Shown here: in pieces, positions 34,327 through 43,156 of the stretch
Layout: every line of letters starts with the position of its first letter
Numbering within the stretch: the stretch's first letter is position 1
Source of the DNA: Aestuariibius sp. HNIBRBA575
GTDB lineage: Bacteria; Pseudomonadota; Alphaproteobacteria; Rhodobacterales; Rhodobacteraceae
Assembly (NCBI RefSeq): GCF_040932005.1
Contig: NZ_CP162414.1
Span: 1,701,501 to 1,765,500 of the forward strand
DNA: 64,000 nt
Direction: 5' to 3'
Translations under genes and position numbers: made by a program
The notes under the pieces: model-generated
Told to the model about the DNA's origin: nothing
What the model saw: only the letters and a program-made list of their open reading frames with translations
The model's database searches: none

Positions 34327-35100
34327 ATGTCACTACAAGGAAAAACCGCCATCATCACCGGTTCGAATTCCGGGATCGGACTTGGAGTTGCGTGGGAATT
34401 GGCACGCGCTGGCGCGGATGTTGTTCTAAATTCATTCACCGACCGAGACGAAGATCACGCCATTGCCGATGACATTAGCCGCGAAACGGGTACCAAAGCC
34501 CGCTATATCAAGGCGGATATGTCCAAAGGCGCGGAATGCCGTGATCTAATCGCACAGGCCGGGGCCTGTGATGTGTTGATCAACAATGCCGGTATTCAGC
34601 ATGTCGCGCCCATCGATGATTTCCCACAGGACAAATGGGATGCGATCATTGCGATCAACCTGACCTCGGCATTTCACACCACAGCCGCTGCATTGCCAAT
34701 GATGCGCGCCGCCGGTTGGGGACGGGTGATTAACATTGCATCGGCGCATGGTTTGACGGCGTCGCCCTACAAATCGGCCTATGTGGCGGCGAAACACGGT
34801 ATCGTAGGCATGACAAAAACCATCGCACTGGAAACCGCGCAAGAACCGATTACGGCAAATGCGATCTGTCCAGGCTATGTTTTGACGCCATTGGTCGAAG
34901 CGCAAATCCCCGACACGATGAAAGAATATAACATGTCCCGCGAACAGGTCATCAAAGATGTGATGCTCACCCGGCAACCATCCAAAGAGTTTGCAACCGT
35001 GGAACAACTGGGCGGCACGGCCGTGTTTTTATGTTCTGACGCTGCTACACAAATCACTGGTACAACGCTCAGCGTTGATGGCGGCTGGACTGCGCTCTGA
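34327..35100 (+). CDS. bdhA: D-3-hydroxybutyrate dehydrogenase
   Basis: A 257-residue short-chain dehydrogenase that interconverts 3-hydroxybutyrate and acetoacetate with NAD, in poly-3-hydroxybutyrate turnover. The nucleotide motif TGSNSGIGLGVAWELARAGA, the NNAGIQHVAP strand and the catalytic SAHGLTASPYKSAYVAAKHG (Ser, Tyr, Lys) are typical of bacterial 3-hydroxybutyrate dehydrogenases rather than generic family members. The start at 34327 is set by AGGAG at 34315, seven bases upstream; the in-frame ATG at 34321 is too close to it. The next plus-strand gene is a patatin-like hydrolase, an association that fits a PHB role. Confidence 0.92.
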   Translation: MSLQGKTAIITGSNSGIGLGVAWELARAGADVVLNSFTDRDEDHAIADDISRETGTKARYIKADMSKGAECRDLIAQAGACDVLINNAGIQHVAPIDDFPQDKWDAIIAINLTSAFHTTAAALPMMRAAGWGRVINIASAHGLTASPYKSAYVAAKHGIVGMTKTIALETAQEPITANAICPGYVLTPLVEAQIPDTMKEYNMSREQVIKDVMLTRQPSKEFATVEQLGGTAVFLCSDAATQITGTTLSVDGGWTAL

Positions 35101-35110
35101 TCCTAAAATC

Positions 35111-35138
35111 AAAAGGCCCCGCTAAAAACGGGGCCATT
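35111..35138. terminator. Bidirectional terminator
   Basis: GGCCCCG and CGGGGCC form a perfect 7-base stem around TAAAAA. The T-rich tract (CCTTTTGATTTT) is on the minus strand, serving the small gene at 35158; the plus side (ATTTATGG) is weaker but lies 14 bases past the bdhA stop. Confidence 0.75.
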
Positions 35139-35157
35139 TATGGATCATTCTGTCAGA

Positions 35158-35397
35158 TCACTCTGGATAAGACATCGAGCCGCCATCGCTGTCGCCGTTG
35201 CCACTACTGGCGGCGACTGCGACCAACGCCAACAGGATCAATGGAATGATCAAGTTGGTGCTAGAAGAGGGCGCATCAACAGGAATGATCTGTGGAGGTG
35301 GGGTTGTGCTATCTGGCTCAGACATCCCGCCTGCAAATACACTAGACGTTGCAATAATACCGGCAGCGGACAGAGCTGCTATCGTTTTAATTTTCAT
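35158..35397 (-). CDS. Small exported membrane-anchored protein
   Basis: A 79-residue protein: signal peptide (MKIKTIAALSAAGIIATSSVFA with AxA-type cleavage), a proline-rich linker (DSTTPPPQIIPVDAPSS), one hydrophobic segment (LIIPLILLALVAVAAS) and a short glycine/serine/aspartate tail. Roseobacter genomes contain many such proteins, some mislabelled as ferrochelatase; nothing here supports an enzyme. Function is unknown. It is divergent from the patatin gene and shares a terminator with bdhA. Confidence 0.7.
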   Translation of the reverse strand: MKIKTIAALSAAGIIATSSVFAGGMSEPDSTTPPPQIIPVDAPSSSTNLIIPLILLALVAVAASSGNGDSDGGSMSYPE

Positions 35398-35513
35398 GGC
35401 TCATCTCCAAAAAATGATTTGTGCCAATACTCTGCCACCCGCATATGCATAACGTCAACAAATCGTAAAATTCAGACCGCAAATCGTGGTTTTTTCAGAG
35501 GAAACTGGCAATT

Positions 35514-36554
35514 ATGTCCACAAAATACAACTTAGCCTTGCAGGGCGGCGGTGCGCATGGGGCATTTACCTGGGGTGTTTTGCACCGCTTATTGCTTGAA
35601 TCATCGCTTGAAATCGCTTCGATATCTGGCACCTCGGCCGGAGCGTTAAACGGCGCCGCAGTCAAATCCGGACTGGCAAAAGGATCGCGCGAGGCCGCGA
35701 TAGAACAGCTTGATCTGTTATGGTCCGATGTGGGTGCTATCACAGATGACCGGTTTTCAGGTTGGATCAACGCCATGATGCCAACGATGCAAAACGTAAC
35801 AAAGTCGCTGGACCATTCCCCCGGCTATATGTGGTTTGATATGGCGTCGCGGGCATTTTCGCCCTACGCCTATGGCCCGTTTTATCGCAATCCATTGGAC
35901 CCCATCGTGTCCAAATTTCACTTTGACGATGTCTGCGCCGAAAAGGGGCCTCAGCTGCATATCTGTGCAACCAATGTGCGCAGCGGCAAAATCCGGGTCT
36001 TTACCGGGGCCGAAATCACAGCGGATGTCATTATGGCCTCGGCCTGTTTGCCAACGATGTACCAAGCTGTTGAACTGGACGATCCCAAAACCGGCCGAAC
36101 CGAAGCTTATTGGGACGGTGGTTACACAGGCAATCCGGCACTTTTCCCATTGTTTGACAGTGAGTTGCCCGACGACATTGTGATCGTCAACATCAACCCG
36201 CTTTACCGGCACGCCATTCCTCAAACCCCTCAAGATATCCAAAATCGGATCAATGAAATCAGCTTTAATTCATCGCTGTTGCGCGAAATGCGGGCGATCC
36301 GGTTTGTAAAACGCCTGCTCGAAAACGGGTCGTTAACCAGGGGCAGCATGAAGGACGTCAATGTACACATGATTGCGGATGACACATTGATGACTGACCT
36401 GAGTGTTGCGACCAAAATATTGCCAAACCCGGTCACACTAGAACGATTACGCAAGGCCGGATTTGAGGCGGCAGATCAGTTCGTGTCAAAACACGGCGAC
36501 AAAATCGGGCGCGAAGGCAGCGTGGATTTGGCAGAAATGTTCGACGAAACCTAG
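35514..36554 (+). CDS. Patatin-like phospholipase
   Basis: A 346-residue patatin-fold serine hydrolase. The oxyanion loop LQGGGAHGAFTWG is at residues 9-21, the nucleophile Ser41 is in SGTSAGAL, and the catalytic aspartate is in WDGGYTGNP. There is no signal peptide, suggesting a cytoplasmic or granule-associated enzyme. Proteins of this type often accompany 3-hydroxybutyrate dehydrogenase and PHB genes in proteobacteria, and bdhA lies just upstream. Whether it attacks lipids or PHB is inference. AGAGGAAAC precedes the ATG. The gene is convergent with DUF502, with only two bases between the stop codons. Confidence 0.87.
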   Translation: MSTKYNLALQGGGAHGAFTWGVLHRLLLESSLEIASISGTSAGALNGAAVKSGLAKGSREAAIEQLDLLWSDVGAITDDRFSGWINAMMPTMQNVTKSLDHSPGYMWFDMASRAFSPYAYGPFYRNPLDPIVSKFHFDDVCAEKGPQLHICATNVRSGKIRVFTGAEITADVIMASACLPTMYQAVELDDPKTGRTEAYWDGGYTGNPALFPLFDSELPDDIVIVNINPLYRHAIPQTPQDIQNRINEISFNSSLLREMRAIRFVKRLLENGSLTRGSMKDVNVHMIADDTLMTDLSVATKILPNPVTLERLRKAGFEAADQFVSKHGDKIGREGSVDLAEMFDET

Positions 36555-36556
36555 GC

Positions 36557-37312
36557 TTACATCTCGTGATGGACCAGCTTTTCGACTTCGGCGGCGACTT
36601 CTTCGGGTGTGTCCGCTTCGGATTGGCCCGGATAAACCAGTCCAGCGGAAATAACCAATTTGGCGGCATCTTCGATCGACATATCTAATTCGATCACGTC
36701 TTTGCGTGGGAAAAACAGTAAAAATCCAGATGTCGGGTTTGGTGTTGTCGGTACAAAAATCGACAACATATCCGACGTGTCTTTGGCTTTGCTTAGAACT
36801 TCGCCTTTGGTCGGGGAGGAAATAAAGCCAATCGCCCAAATCCCTTTGCGTGGATATTCGATCAAACAGGCTTTTTCAAAGCTCGCTTCGTTTTTGGCAA
36901 ATACCGTCTGCGCCAGCTGTTTCGCGCCATTATAAATGGAACGCACAACAGGCATCCGCCCGACAAGTCCTTCGCCCCAAATGATAAAACTACGTCCAAT
37001 AAACCCTTTGGCCAGCCAGCCGACAAAGATGGTAAAGATCAAAAAGACGATGACACCCACGCCACGCACGTTGACTTGGATCTGATCGTCCCCCGTTAGA
37101 CCCAGCAACCGGTTCAGGATCGCATCAGGGTGATATGCACTGGGCACAAAGGGCCACACAAACCCATCAACCCAGCCAACAACCGTCCAGATCAACCAAA
37201 CGGTCAAGCCAACAGGCGCAATCACCACGATCCCCGTCAGGAACGAGTTTCTCAATCCACCAAGCAGACTAAACCTGCGACGAGGGGCACGATCCGGATC
37301 AGGTTTTGTCAC
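36557..37312 (-). CDS. DUF502 family membrane protein
   Basis: A 251-residue protein of the DUF502 family. A basic N-terminus is followed by a first membrane segment (SFLTGIVVIAPVGLTVWLIW) and a second (VGVIVFLIFTIFVGWLAK), then a soluble domain with the family pattern RMPVVRSIYNGAKQLAQTV and VFVPTTPNPTSGFLLFFP. The function is unknown. It stands alone on the minus strand and converges with the patatin-like gene. Confidence 0.9.
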   Translation of the reverse strand: MTKPDPDRAPRRRFSLLGGLRNSFLTGIVVIAPVGLTVWLIWTVVGWVDGFVWPFVPSAYHPDAILNRLLGLTGDDQIQVNVRGVGVIVFLIFTIFVGWLAKGFIGRSFIIWGEGLVGRMPVVRSIYNGAKQLAQTVFAKNEASFEKACLIEYPRKGIWAIGFISSPTKGEVLSKAKDTSDMLSIFVPTTPNPTSGFLLFFPRKDVIELDMSIEDAAKLVISAGLVYPGQSEADTPEEVAAEVEKLVHHEM

Positions 37313-37399
37313 TTTACCACCAATGTTAGCATTTGTGGCTTATGTAAGGGCAGGGGATGCTCACAGCAACGGGGTTCCGCCGCTATGAGCGGAAATGGC

Positions 37400-38317
37400 T
37401 CACTTTTTTCCAAGTTCGCACATTTCGACCGCAATTTCAGCCGCCAATCGGGCATTGTTTAACACCAACGCAATATTTGCCGCCAAGGAACGCCCTTCGG
37501 TCAGTTCATAAATGCGGCCCAGCAAAAATGGCGTCACATCTTTGGCAGAGATGTTTTTGGCATCCGCTTCTGCCAAGGCCTGTTCGATGATCGGCGCCAG
37601 TGTTTCGGATGGGATCTGTGCATCCACTGGGATTGGGTTCGCGATCAACTGCCCACCGGGCAGCCCCATTTCACGATGCAGAATGTGCGCTTTTGCGATG
37701 TCAGCAGCAGTGTCCATGCGCAGCGGGGCCGCCAAATCAGAGGATACCGACCAAAATGCAGGCAAATTGTTTTGCCCATAGGCAATCACTGGAACACCAA
37801 GAGTTTCAAGGACTTCGTAGGTTTTGTTCAAGTCCAAAATCGCCTTTGCCCCGGCGGCGACAACTGTGACCGGCGTTTGCGCCAGTTCCTGCAAATCCGC
37901 AGAGATATCAAAAGTCGTTTCAGCACCACGATGCACCCCGCCGATGCCGCCGGTCGCAAAAACGCTAATACCGGCCAAACGGGCGGCAATCATGGTCGCA
38001 GCTACTGTGGTTGCACCCGTGCCGCCAGTTGCCATACAGGCGGCAATATCTGCGCGGCTCAACTTGGCCACCTGTGTTGCTTTGCCCAATTTTTCAAGCT
38101 GTTGCGCGGTTAAACCAACATGCAACACGCCCTCAATCACCGCCATCGTCGCGGGCACGGCACCATTGTCACGAATGCATGCTTCAACCCGTTGAGCGGT
38201 TTCTACGTTTTGGGGATAGGGCATGCCATGGGTGATGATTGTGCTTTCCAATGCAACAATAGGTAGGTTTTTCTCTTTTGCATCAGCAACTTCTGGGGCG
38301 TATTGAATGTTGATCAC
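37400..38317 (-). CDS. psuG: Pseudouridine-5'-phosphate glycosidase
   Basis: Reversibly cleaves the C-glycosidic bond of pseudouridine 5'-phosphate to give uracil and ribose 5-phosphate. The 305-residue protein shows the family landmarks: PIVALESTIITHGMPYPQN near residue 20, MATGGTGATTVAATMIAA, the GGIGGVHRGAETTFDISADL block and GLPGGQLIANPIPV. It overlaps the upstream kinase gene by 4 bases, giving a two-step pseudouridine salvage operon. Confidence 0.93.
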   Translation of the reverse strand: MINIQYAPEVADAKEKNLPIVALESTIITHGMPYPQNVETAQRVEACIRDNGAVPATMAVIEGVLHVGLTAQQLEKLGKATQVAKLSRADIAACMATGGTGATTVAATMIAARLAGISVFATGGIGGVHRGAETTFDISADLQELAQTPVTVVAAGAKAILDLNKTYEVLETLGVPVIAYGQNNLPAFWSVSSDLAAPLRMDTAADIAKAHILHREMGLPGGQLIANPIPVDAQIPSETLAPIIEQALAEADAKNISAKDVTPFLLGRIYELTEGRSLAANIALVLNNARLAAEIAVEMCELGKK

Positions 38318-39225
38318 AGTGGTGTCTCTCCGGAAACATAGATGGCTGCGGAATGGATAGCGCGCGATAGCGCGTCTGACGCAGTCGCGCCACCTTTTTC
38401 CGCCGCAATATGGGCCGCCATAAAGGTATCGCCGGCACCGGTCACCCGTGTGACCAGCACTTCGGGTGGTTTTTGGGTAATCACTCCTGATTTATCCGCA
38501 ACAGAGGCTGAGTTTCCGCCATCCGTCACCAAAGCCCGAGCTGCGCCGCGGTCAACCAAGGCCAGCGCGGCTTCGGCTGAATTGTCAAAGCTGGAATGCA
38601 CCAACAATCCCGCCTCTTCGAGGTTGACGTATAAGGTCGCCGAAGGATGCCCCAACAAAGCCAGCAGGCGCTCTGCTTTGCCTGGAGAGGCAGGTGCCAC
38701 GTGCAGGTCAGCCTTTGAAAACAGGGGGGATTTACCGATTTCTGACAGCAATTCACGGGTCAAGTTTCCGTCAAGTGCAACCAAACCTTCAAAAGGGGCC
38801 TCAGCCGATCCCAATCTGGAATCTTCTAATGGTCTCAGTATCTTATCACCAGCTTGTTCAAGTGAATGCGCATCTGCAATAGCCGCGATCAGCCCATTGG
38901 CACCTTCTACGGCCATGTAATTGTCTGTAGGCAAATCTTCGGATTGATAGACATATTCCGTGATCATCCCCAGCCGTTCTGCCTCTGACATCAATGCGCG
39001 CCCGTCGGCATCAACGCCAACCGAAGTCAGCAAAGCAGGGCGCATCCCAAACCGGCTCAGGGTCATGGCAATGTTCATCGCCACCCCCCCCGGAATACGA
39101 CGAATCCGGCCGGGCACATCCGACCCTACCCGCATAACGCTGGCCGAACGGCCAATCACGTCCCACAAAACGGAGCCGATACATAAGATATCAGGCTTAA
39201 CCAGTTGATTTTGCGATTTTGTCAT
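38314..39225 (-). CDS. PfkB-family kinase, probably pseudouridine kinase
   Basis: A 303-residue ribokinase-fold kinase. The N-terminal glycine motif RIRRIPGGVAMNIAMTLSRF and the C-terminal anion-hole motif VTRVTGAGDTFMAAHIA (catalytic Asp) define the family. Its 4-base overlap with psuG strongly suggests that it phosphorylates pseudouridine before cleavage (PsuK role); that function is inferred from context, since PfkB kinases differ little in sequence. It is the first gene of the two-gene unit and abuts the DUF4198 gene, overlapping it by 4 bases. Confidence 0.85.
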   Translation of the reverse strand: MTKSQNQLVKPDILCIGSVLWDVIGRSASVMRVGSDVPGRIRRIPGGVAMNIAMTLSRFGMRPALLTSVGVDADGRALMSEAERLGMITEYVYQSEDLPTDNYMAVEGANGLIAAIADAHSLEQAGDKILRPLEDSRLGSAEAPFEGLVALDGNLTRELLSEIGKSPLFSKADLHVAPASPGKAERLLALLGHPSATLYVNLEEAGLLVHSSFDNSAEAALALVDRGAARALVTDGGNSASVADKSGVITQKPPEVLVTRVTGAGDTFMAAHIAAEKGGATASDALSRAIHSAAIYVSGETPL

Positions 39226-40034
39226 TCGGGAACCTCAAAAGTTAATGACGCCCAGAGCGTTTCCCAGACTGCGCCCGTTTCAGCAACAACATTTGCGTTG
39301 GGTTCACGTAAAACCACAGCATCAACCAAGTAAGAATATCCCGGTTTCACGGGAAAATGCGCAATGCCATCCCCATCAGTGCGGTAAAAGCTAACATTGA
39401 CACTGTCATCAGGTGCTTTTTCAAAGACCTCAACTTGTGCATTTGCACGGACGTGATCCCGATACCACAATTGCACGCTCATGTTTGACATGAAGACCGG
39501 GTCATAAGGATTTGTAATCGCAACAAATTCGGTTTCCAGATTTGTCCTCAGATCTGCACCTTCCCCGTGGCCGGCTGCAACCAGAGTTTTCGCGTATCGC
39601 GTGTAAACCTCTGTGAAATCTGCATCAGGCAAGGCACGTTCCTGATGACGGTCAGCAATGTCTGCAAAGTCTTTGTGATCTGCAAATCTTTGAAATTTTT
39701 CAAAGGTTTGATAGGTAAGCGTTGCGGCGTTGGATTTGTAGATAAAGATCTGCAATCCTTCGCCCAGTGGGTCGACATTCAGGGCAGGGCGATCGCCCAG
39801 ACGTCCCATCACTGGCGCAACACGTTCCCCTGAAAACTGCATAAACAACTGAAACTGCTGCGGAAGATAAGATAATTCAACCCCATCAAAATTCTCACCG
39901 TTGACAATGGCGGCCTGAACCCTACCGTCTGCATCGATCTGATAGGCGCTTGGTTCCAGCCAAAATTCATGGGCAGATACCGGGACCGCGACCGGCGTGG
40001 CGATCATAGTAAAAGCAAAAGCGAGACGTTGCAT
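39222..40034 (-). CDS. DUF4198 periplasmic protein
   Basis: A 270-residue exported protein. The signal peptide (MQRLAFAFTMIATPVAVPVSA) is followed immediately by HEFWLEPSAYQ, and the family core EVYTRYAKTLV and FVAITNPYDP appear later. DUF4198 proteins often occur beside metal-uptake genes. The neighbour HupE-like membrane protein supports such a link, but function is unknown. The open frame reaches 40259; AAGGA just upstream of the ATG at 40034 and the signal peptide fix the start. That start codon overlaps the start codon of the divergent gene. The stop overlaps the start of the kinase gene by 4 bases. Confidence 0.78.
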   Translation of the reverse strand: MQRLAFAFTMIATPVAVPVSAHEFWLEPSAYQIDADGRVQAAIVNGENFDGVELSYLPQQFQLFMQFSGERVAPVMGRLGDRPALNVDPLGEGLQIFIYKSNAATLTYQTFEKFQRFADHKDFADIADRHQERALPDADFTEVYTRYAKTLVAAGHGEGADLRTNLETEFVAITNPYDPVFMSNMSVQLWYRDHVRANAQVEVFEKAPDDSVNVSFYRTDGDGIAHFPVKPGYSYLVDAVVLREPNANVVAETGAVWETLWASLTFEVPE

Positions 40035-41172
40035 GAAGTTTTCCTTGTTGACCCTAGTCAAAGTGTCTGTGTGGGCCGCGATGTCAAGCATCTGTCTGTC
40101 GGCACCCGTTGTGAATGCCCACGGGGTGATCCCAGCGATTGCAGACGTGGAAGTGACCGGCGGGCAAGTTGAGATGCGTTTGGAATTGGACGTCGAAGCG
40201 ATCTTGGCTGGCATCGATTTGGATGGGGTTAGGGACACCGACGAAGTGACCGAAGGCACGTCATATGAACAGTTTCGCGCGATGGATGCCGCCCAATTAG
40301 AGCAAGCAATACGCGACGATCAGGATACAATCCTTAACGGTATCAGTGTGTTGCAAGCCGACGCAAAGGTAACTCTTGCCTTGTCAGACATTGTAACCGA
40401 ACCAGCAGGTGACACAGAACGGCGGCGCACGACGACCCTCACCTTGGTTGGGGATGTACCGCCGGGCGCGGATCAAATGCAGGTTGGGTGGCTCAAAGAG
40501 TTTGGCACATTGGTTGTGCGCCAAATTGGCGTGCCAGACCCATATAGCGTCCATTTAGAAGGTGGCGCGCTGTCGGATCCTTTTGCCATTGCCGGGGGGT
40601 ATCAGCAAACTGGGTTTGAGGCGTTTTTAGATTACATTCCCGTGGGTTACGAACATATCGTGCCATTGGGACTGGACCATATTCTGTTTGTGTTGGGGCT
40701 GTTTTTCTTTTCTACAGCGCTGCGTCCATTGCTGTGGCAGATCACTGCCTTTACGGCCGCCCACACGGTTACGCTGGCGCTTGGTGCGCTGGGGATTGTC
40801 AACATTCCCGGCCATATCGTTGAACCCATCATCGCCTTGTCGATCGTTTATGTCGCCGTTGAAAACGTGTTCCATCAACGCCTAAACCCTTGGCGTCCGG
40901 CGATTATTTTCGTCTTTGGCCTGCTGCACGGGCTTGGTTTTGCATCGGTGCTGGGGGAATTTGGCATTCCAGAACCGAACTTTATCCCGGCTTTGCTGGG
41001 GTTCAATGTGGGTGTTGAGATCGGTCAATTGTCGGTCATCGCCGCTGCGTTTCTGTTGGTTGGGCTGTGGTTTGGCACCAAAGAATGGTATCGCCGCGTC
41101 ATCGCGGTGCCCGCATCCATCGGGATCGCGATTATTGGGATTTATTGGGTGATCGAACGGGTTTTCCTGTAG
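40033..41172 (+). CDS. HupE/UreJ-like membrane protein
   Basis: A 379-residue protein with a signal peptide (MKFSLLTLVKVSVWAAMSSI, cleavage probably after VVNA), a soluble periplasmic domain of about 170 residues and a C-terminal membrane domain of six or seven segments. GYEHIVPLGLDHILFVLGL and ITAFTAAHTVTLALGALG are the motifs of the HupE/UreJ_2 family, associated with nickel or cobalt transport. Its ATG at 40033 overlaps the divergent DUF4198 start (CATG). No clear ribosome-binding site is visible upstream, so the start, chosen for the signal peptide, is moderately sure. Confidence 0.8.
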   Translation: MKFSLLTLVKVSVWAAMSSICLSAPVVNAHGVIPAIADVEVTGGQVEMRLELDVEAILAGIDLDGVRDTDEVTEGTSYEQFRAMDAAQLEQAIRDDQDTILNGISVLQADAKVTLALSDIVTEPAGDTERRRTTTLTLVGDVPPGADQMQVGWLKEFGTLVVRQIGVPDPYSVHLEGGALSDPFAIAGGYQQTGFEAFLDYIPVGYEHIVPLGLDHILFVLGLFFFSTALRPLLWQITAFTAAHTVTLALGALGIVNIPGHIVEPIIALSIVYVAVENVFHQRLNPWRPAIIFVFGLLHGLGFASVLGEFGIPEPNFIPALLGFNVGVEIGQLSVIAAAFLLVGLWFGTKEWYRRVIAVPASIGIAIIGIYWVIERVFL

Positions 41173-41179
41173 TTTCTGC

Positions 41180-41208
41180 TTGCCATCCCGGCCCACTCGG
41201 ATTAGATG
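41180..41208 (+). promoter_or_regulatory. Candidate rpsB promoter
   Basis: TTGCCA (41180-41185) and TAGATG (41103 offset, 41203-41208) are separated by 17 bases. It would give a leader of about 107 bases before the rpsB start, a usual length for ribosomal protein genes that autoregulate. Confidence 0.4.
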
Positions 41209-41322
41209 CGCGTCATTCAATCCCGCAGGCGGGGTCGGGTGGTTTGGAGAGACATCCCAAAACATCCACCGGTTGGGCAAATGCTCCAATCCCCGCTGAG
41301 GCTAAACCGGAAAGGAAAAGAC

Positions 41323-42099
41323 ATGGCTCTTCCCGAGTTCACCATGCGTCAACTGCTTGAAGCAGGTATGCACTTTGGTCACCAGACACAGCGCTGGAAC
41401 CCCAAAATGGGCCCATATATTTATGGTTCCCGCAACGGCATCCACATCATGGATCTAACGCAAACTGTTCCAATGCTGGACCAGGCTCTGCAAGCAATCC
41501 GTGACACCGTCGCCAAAGGCGGCCGGATCCTGTTTGTTGGTACAAAACGCCAGGCACAGTCCCACATCAAAGATGCGGCTGAGCGTTCGGCACAATATTA
41601 CATGAACCACCGTTGGTTGGGCGGCACATTGACAAACTGGCAAACAGTTTCTCAGTCAATCAAACGCCTGAAAGCCATCGACGAAGCATCCGAGCGCGGT
41701 TTCGAAGGCCTGACCAAAAAAGAGCGTCTGGGCATGGAACGTGAGCAAGGCAAATTGCAAGCGTCTTTGGGTGGTATCAGCGACATGGGCGGCGTGCCTG
41801 ACCTGTTGTTCGTTATCGACGTGAAAAAAGAAGACCTGGCCATCGCTGAAGCCAACAAACTGGGCATCCCAGTGGTTGCGATCGTTGATTCCAACTGTTC
41901 CCCAGATGGCGTTGACTATGTGATCCCAGGCAATGATGACGCGGCTCGTGCGATTTCGCTTTATTGCGATCTGGCCTCTCGCGCTGCTCTGGACGGCATG
42001 TCTGCGCAACTTGGCGCTGCTGGCGTTGACTTGGGCGAAATGGAAGCCGCTCTGGAAGAAGAGATTGCTGCACCGGCTGCGGAAGTTGCCGAAGCCTAA
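41323..42099 (+). CDS. rpsB: 30S ribosomal protein S2
   Basis: A 258-residue S2 protein, required for 30S assembly and S1 binding. The N-terminal block [20 protein letters not shown] and the [13 protein letters not shown] and [13 protein letters not shown] blocks are invariant family segments. The frame is open to 41206, but the ATG at 41323 follows AAGGA at the correct distance and matches the family N-terminus. tsf follows in the usual rpsB-tsf order. Confidence 0.98.
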   Translation: MALPEFTMRQLLEAGMHFGHQTQRWNPKMGPYIYGSRNGIHIMDLTQTVPMLDQALQAIRDTVAKGGRILFVGTKRQAQSHIKDAAERSAQYYMNHRWLGGTLTNWQTVSQSIKRLKAIDEASERGFEGLTKKERLGMEREQGKLQASLGGISDMGGVPDLLFVIDVKKEDLAIAEANKLGIPVVAIVDSNCSPDGVDYVIPGNDDAARAISLYCDLASRAALDGMSAQLGAAGVDLGEMEAALEEEIAAPAAEVAEA

Positions 42100-42144
42100 A
42101 CACTTTTGGTCCCGCTAATGGGGCCAATTGTTGCAAAACTGATA

Positions 42145-42170
42145 CCGGGTGCGGGCTAAACCCCACCCGG
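42145..42170 (+). promoter_or_regulatory. Strong hairpin between rpsB and tsf
   Basis: CCGGGTG pairs with CACCCGG, with GGG/CCC pairing inside and a CTAAA loop. There is no following T tract, so it is more likely an mRNA-processing, stability or partial-readthrough element than a full terminator. A smaller GGTCCC/GGGGCC hairpin lies just upstream. Confidence 0.5.
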
Positions 42171-42206
42171 AACAATCATTTGGAAAACCCTCCAAGGAGA
42201 CGTGAG

Positions 42207-43082
42207 ATGGCAATTACCGCTGCTATGGTCAAAGAACTGCGCGACACAACGGGCGCAGGCATGATGGACGCCAAAAAAGCACTGACTGAAACCGCTGGTA
42301 ACATGGAAGAAGCCGTTGACTGGCTGCGCACCAAAGGTTTGGCCAAGGCTGCTAAGAAATCTGGCCGCACCGCCGCCGAAGGTCTGGTTGCTGTTCATGT
42401 TGAAGGTGGCCGTGGCGTCGCTGTCGAAGTGAACTCTGAAACCGACTTTGTTGGTAAAAACGCCGAATTCCAAGAAATGGTTGGCACAATCGCCACTGTT
42501 GCTTTGGGTGTGAACGACGTTGACGCGCTGAAAGCGGCAGACGCTGGTGGCAAATCTGTCGAAGCCCTGGTCACAGCAAAAATCGCCACAATCGGTGAAA
42601 ACATGTCTGTGCGCCGCATGGATGCACTGGAAGGCGACGTTGTTGTTTCTTATGTGCATAACGCTGTTGTCAGCGGCATGGGCAAAATCGGCGTTCTGGT
42701 TGCCATGCAGGGCGGCGACGAAGCACTGGGCAAACAGATCGCAATGCATATTGCAGCCGTGAACCCCGCCGCATTGTCCGAAGCGGACATGGACGCCTCT
42801 TTGGTTGAAAAAGAGAAGCAGGTTCAAATGGATATCGCGCGCGAATCCGGCAAACCAGAAGCTGTGATCGAAAAAATGATCGTTGGCCGCATGAAGAAAT
42901 TCGTGGCTGAATCCACATTGCTGAACCAGCAGTTTGTTGTGAACCCTGACCTGACCGTTGGCGCCGCAGCATCCGAAGCCGGCGCAACCATCACTGGTTT
43001 TGTCCGTCTCGAAGTTGGCGAAGGCATTGAGAAAAAAGAAGAAGATTTCGCAGCAGAAGTGGCAAAAGTCGCCCAAGGCTAA
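42207..43082 (+). CDS. tsf: Translation elongation factor Ts
   Basis: Recycles EF-Tu by releasing GDP. The 291-residue protein starts [19 protein letters not shown], the family N-terminal UBA-like domain, and contains the EF-Tu contact motif [16 protein letters not shown] near residue 75. The downstream core and C-terminal modules are intact. AAGGAG at 42194 supports the ATG at 42207; an in-frame ATG further upstream at 42180 lacks a ribosome site. It is the second gene of the rpsB-tsf unit and ends before a strong terminator. Confidence 0.98.
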   Translation: MAITAAMVKELRDTTGAGMMDAKKALTETAGNMEEAVDWLRTKGLAKAAKKSGRTAAEGLVAVHVEGGRGVAVEVNSETDFVGKNAEFQEMVGTIATVALGVNDVDALKAADAGGKSVEALVTAKIATIGENMSVRRMDALEGDVVVSYVHNAVVSGMGKIGVLVAMQGGDEALGKQIAMHIAAVNPAALSEADMDASLVEKEKQVQMDIARESGKPEAVIEKMIVGRMKKFVAESTLLNQQFVVNPDLTVGAAASEAGATITGFVRLEVGEGIEKKEEDFAAEVAKVAQG

Positions 43083-43123
43083 GATTTTTTCGATACCTGT
43101 CCATTTGGGGCAGGGGTGTTTGA

Positions 43124-43150
43124 GGCCGTTCACAGTTGTGGACGGCCTTT
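43124..43150 (+). terminator. Rho-independent terminator after tsf
   Basis: GGCCGTTCAC and GTGGACGGCC form a 10-base stem with one mismatch and an AGTT loop, followed by TTTTGCGTTT. It lies 42 bases past the stop. Confidence 0.85.
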
Positions 43151-43156
43151 TGCGTT

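Noticed and set aside
35158..35397. Ferrochelatase label sometimes given to such small proteins
   Set aside because: 79 residues with a signal peptide and one membrane segment cannot be the enzyme and carry none of its motifs.
41173..41322. A known ribosomal-protein leader motif ahead of rpsB
   Set aside because: Short GC hairpins are possible, but I could not match a described S2-binding leader.
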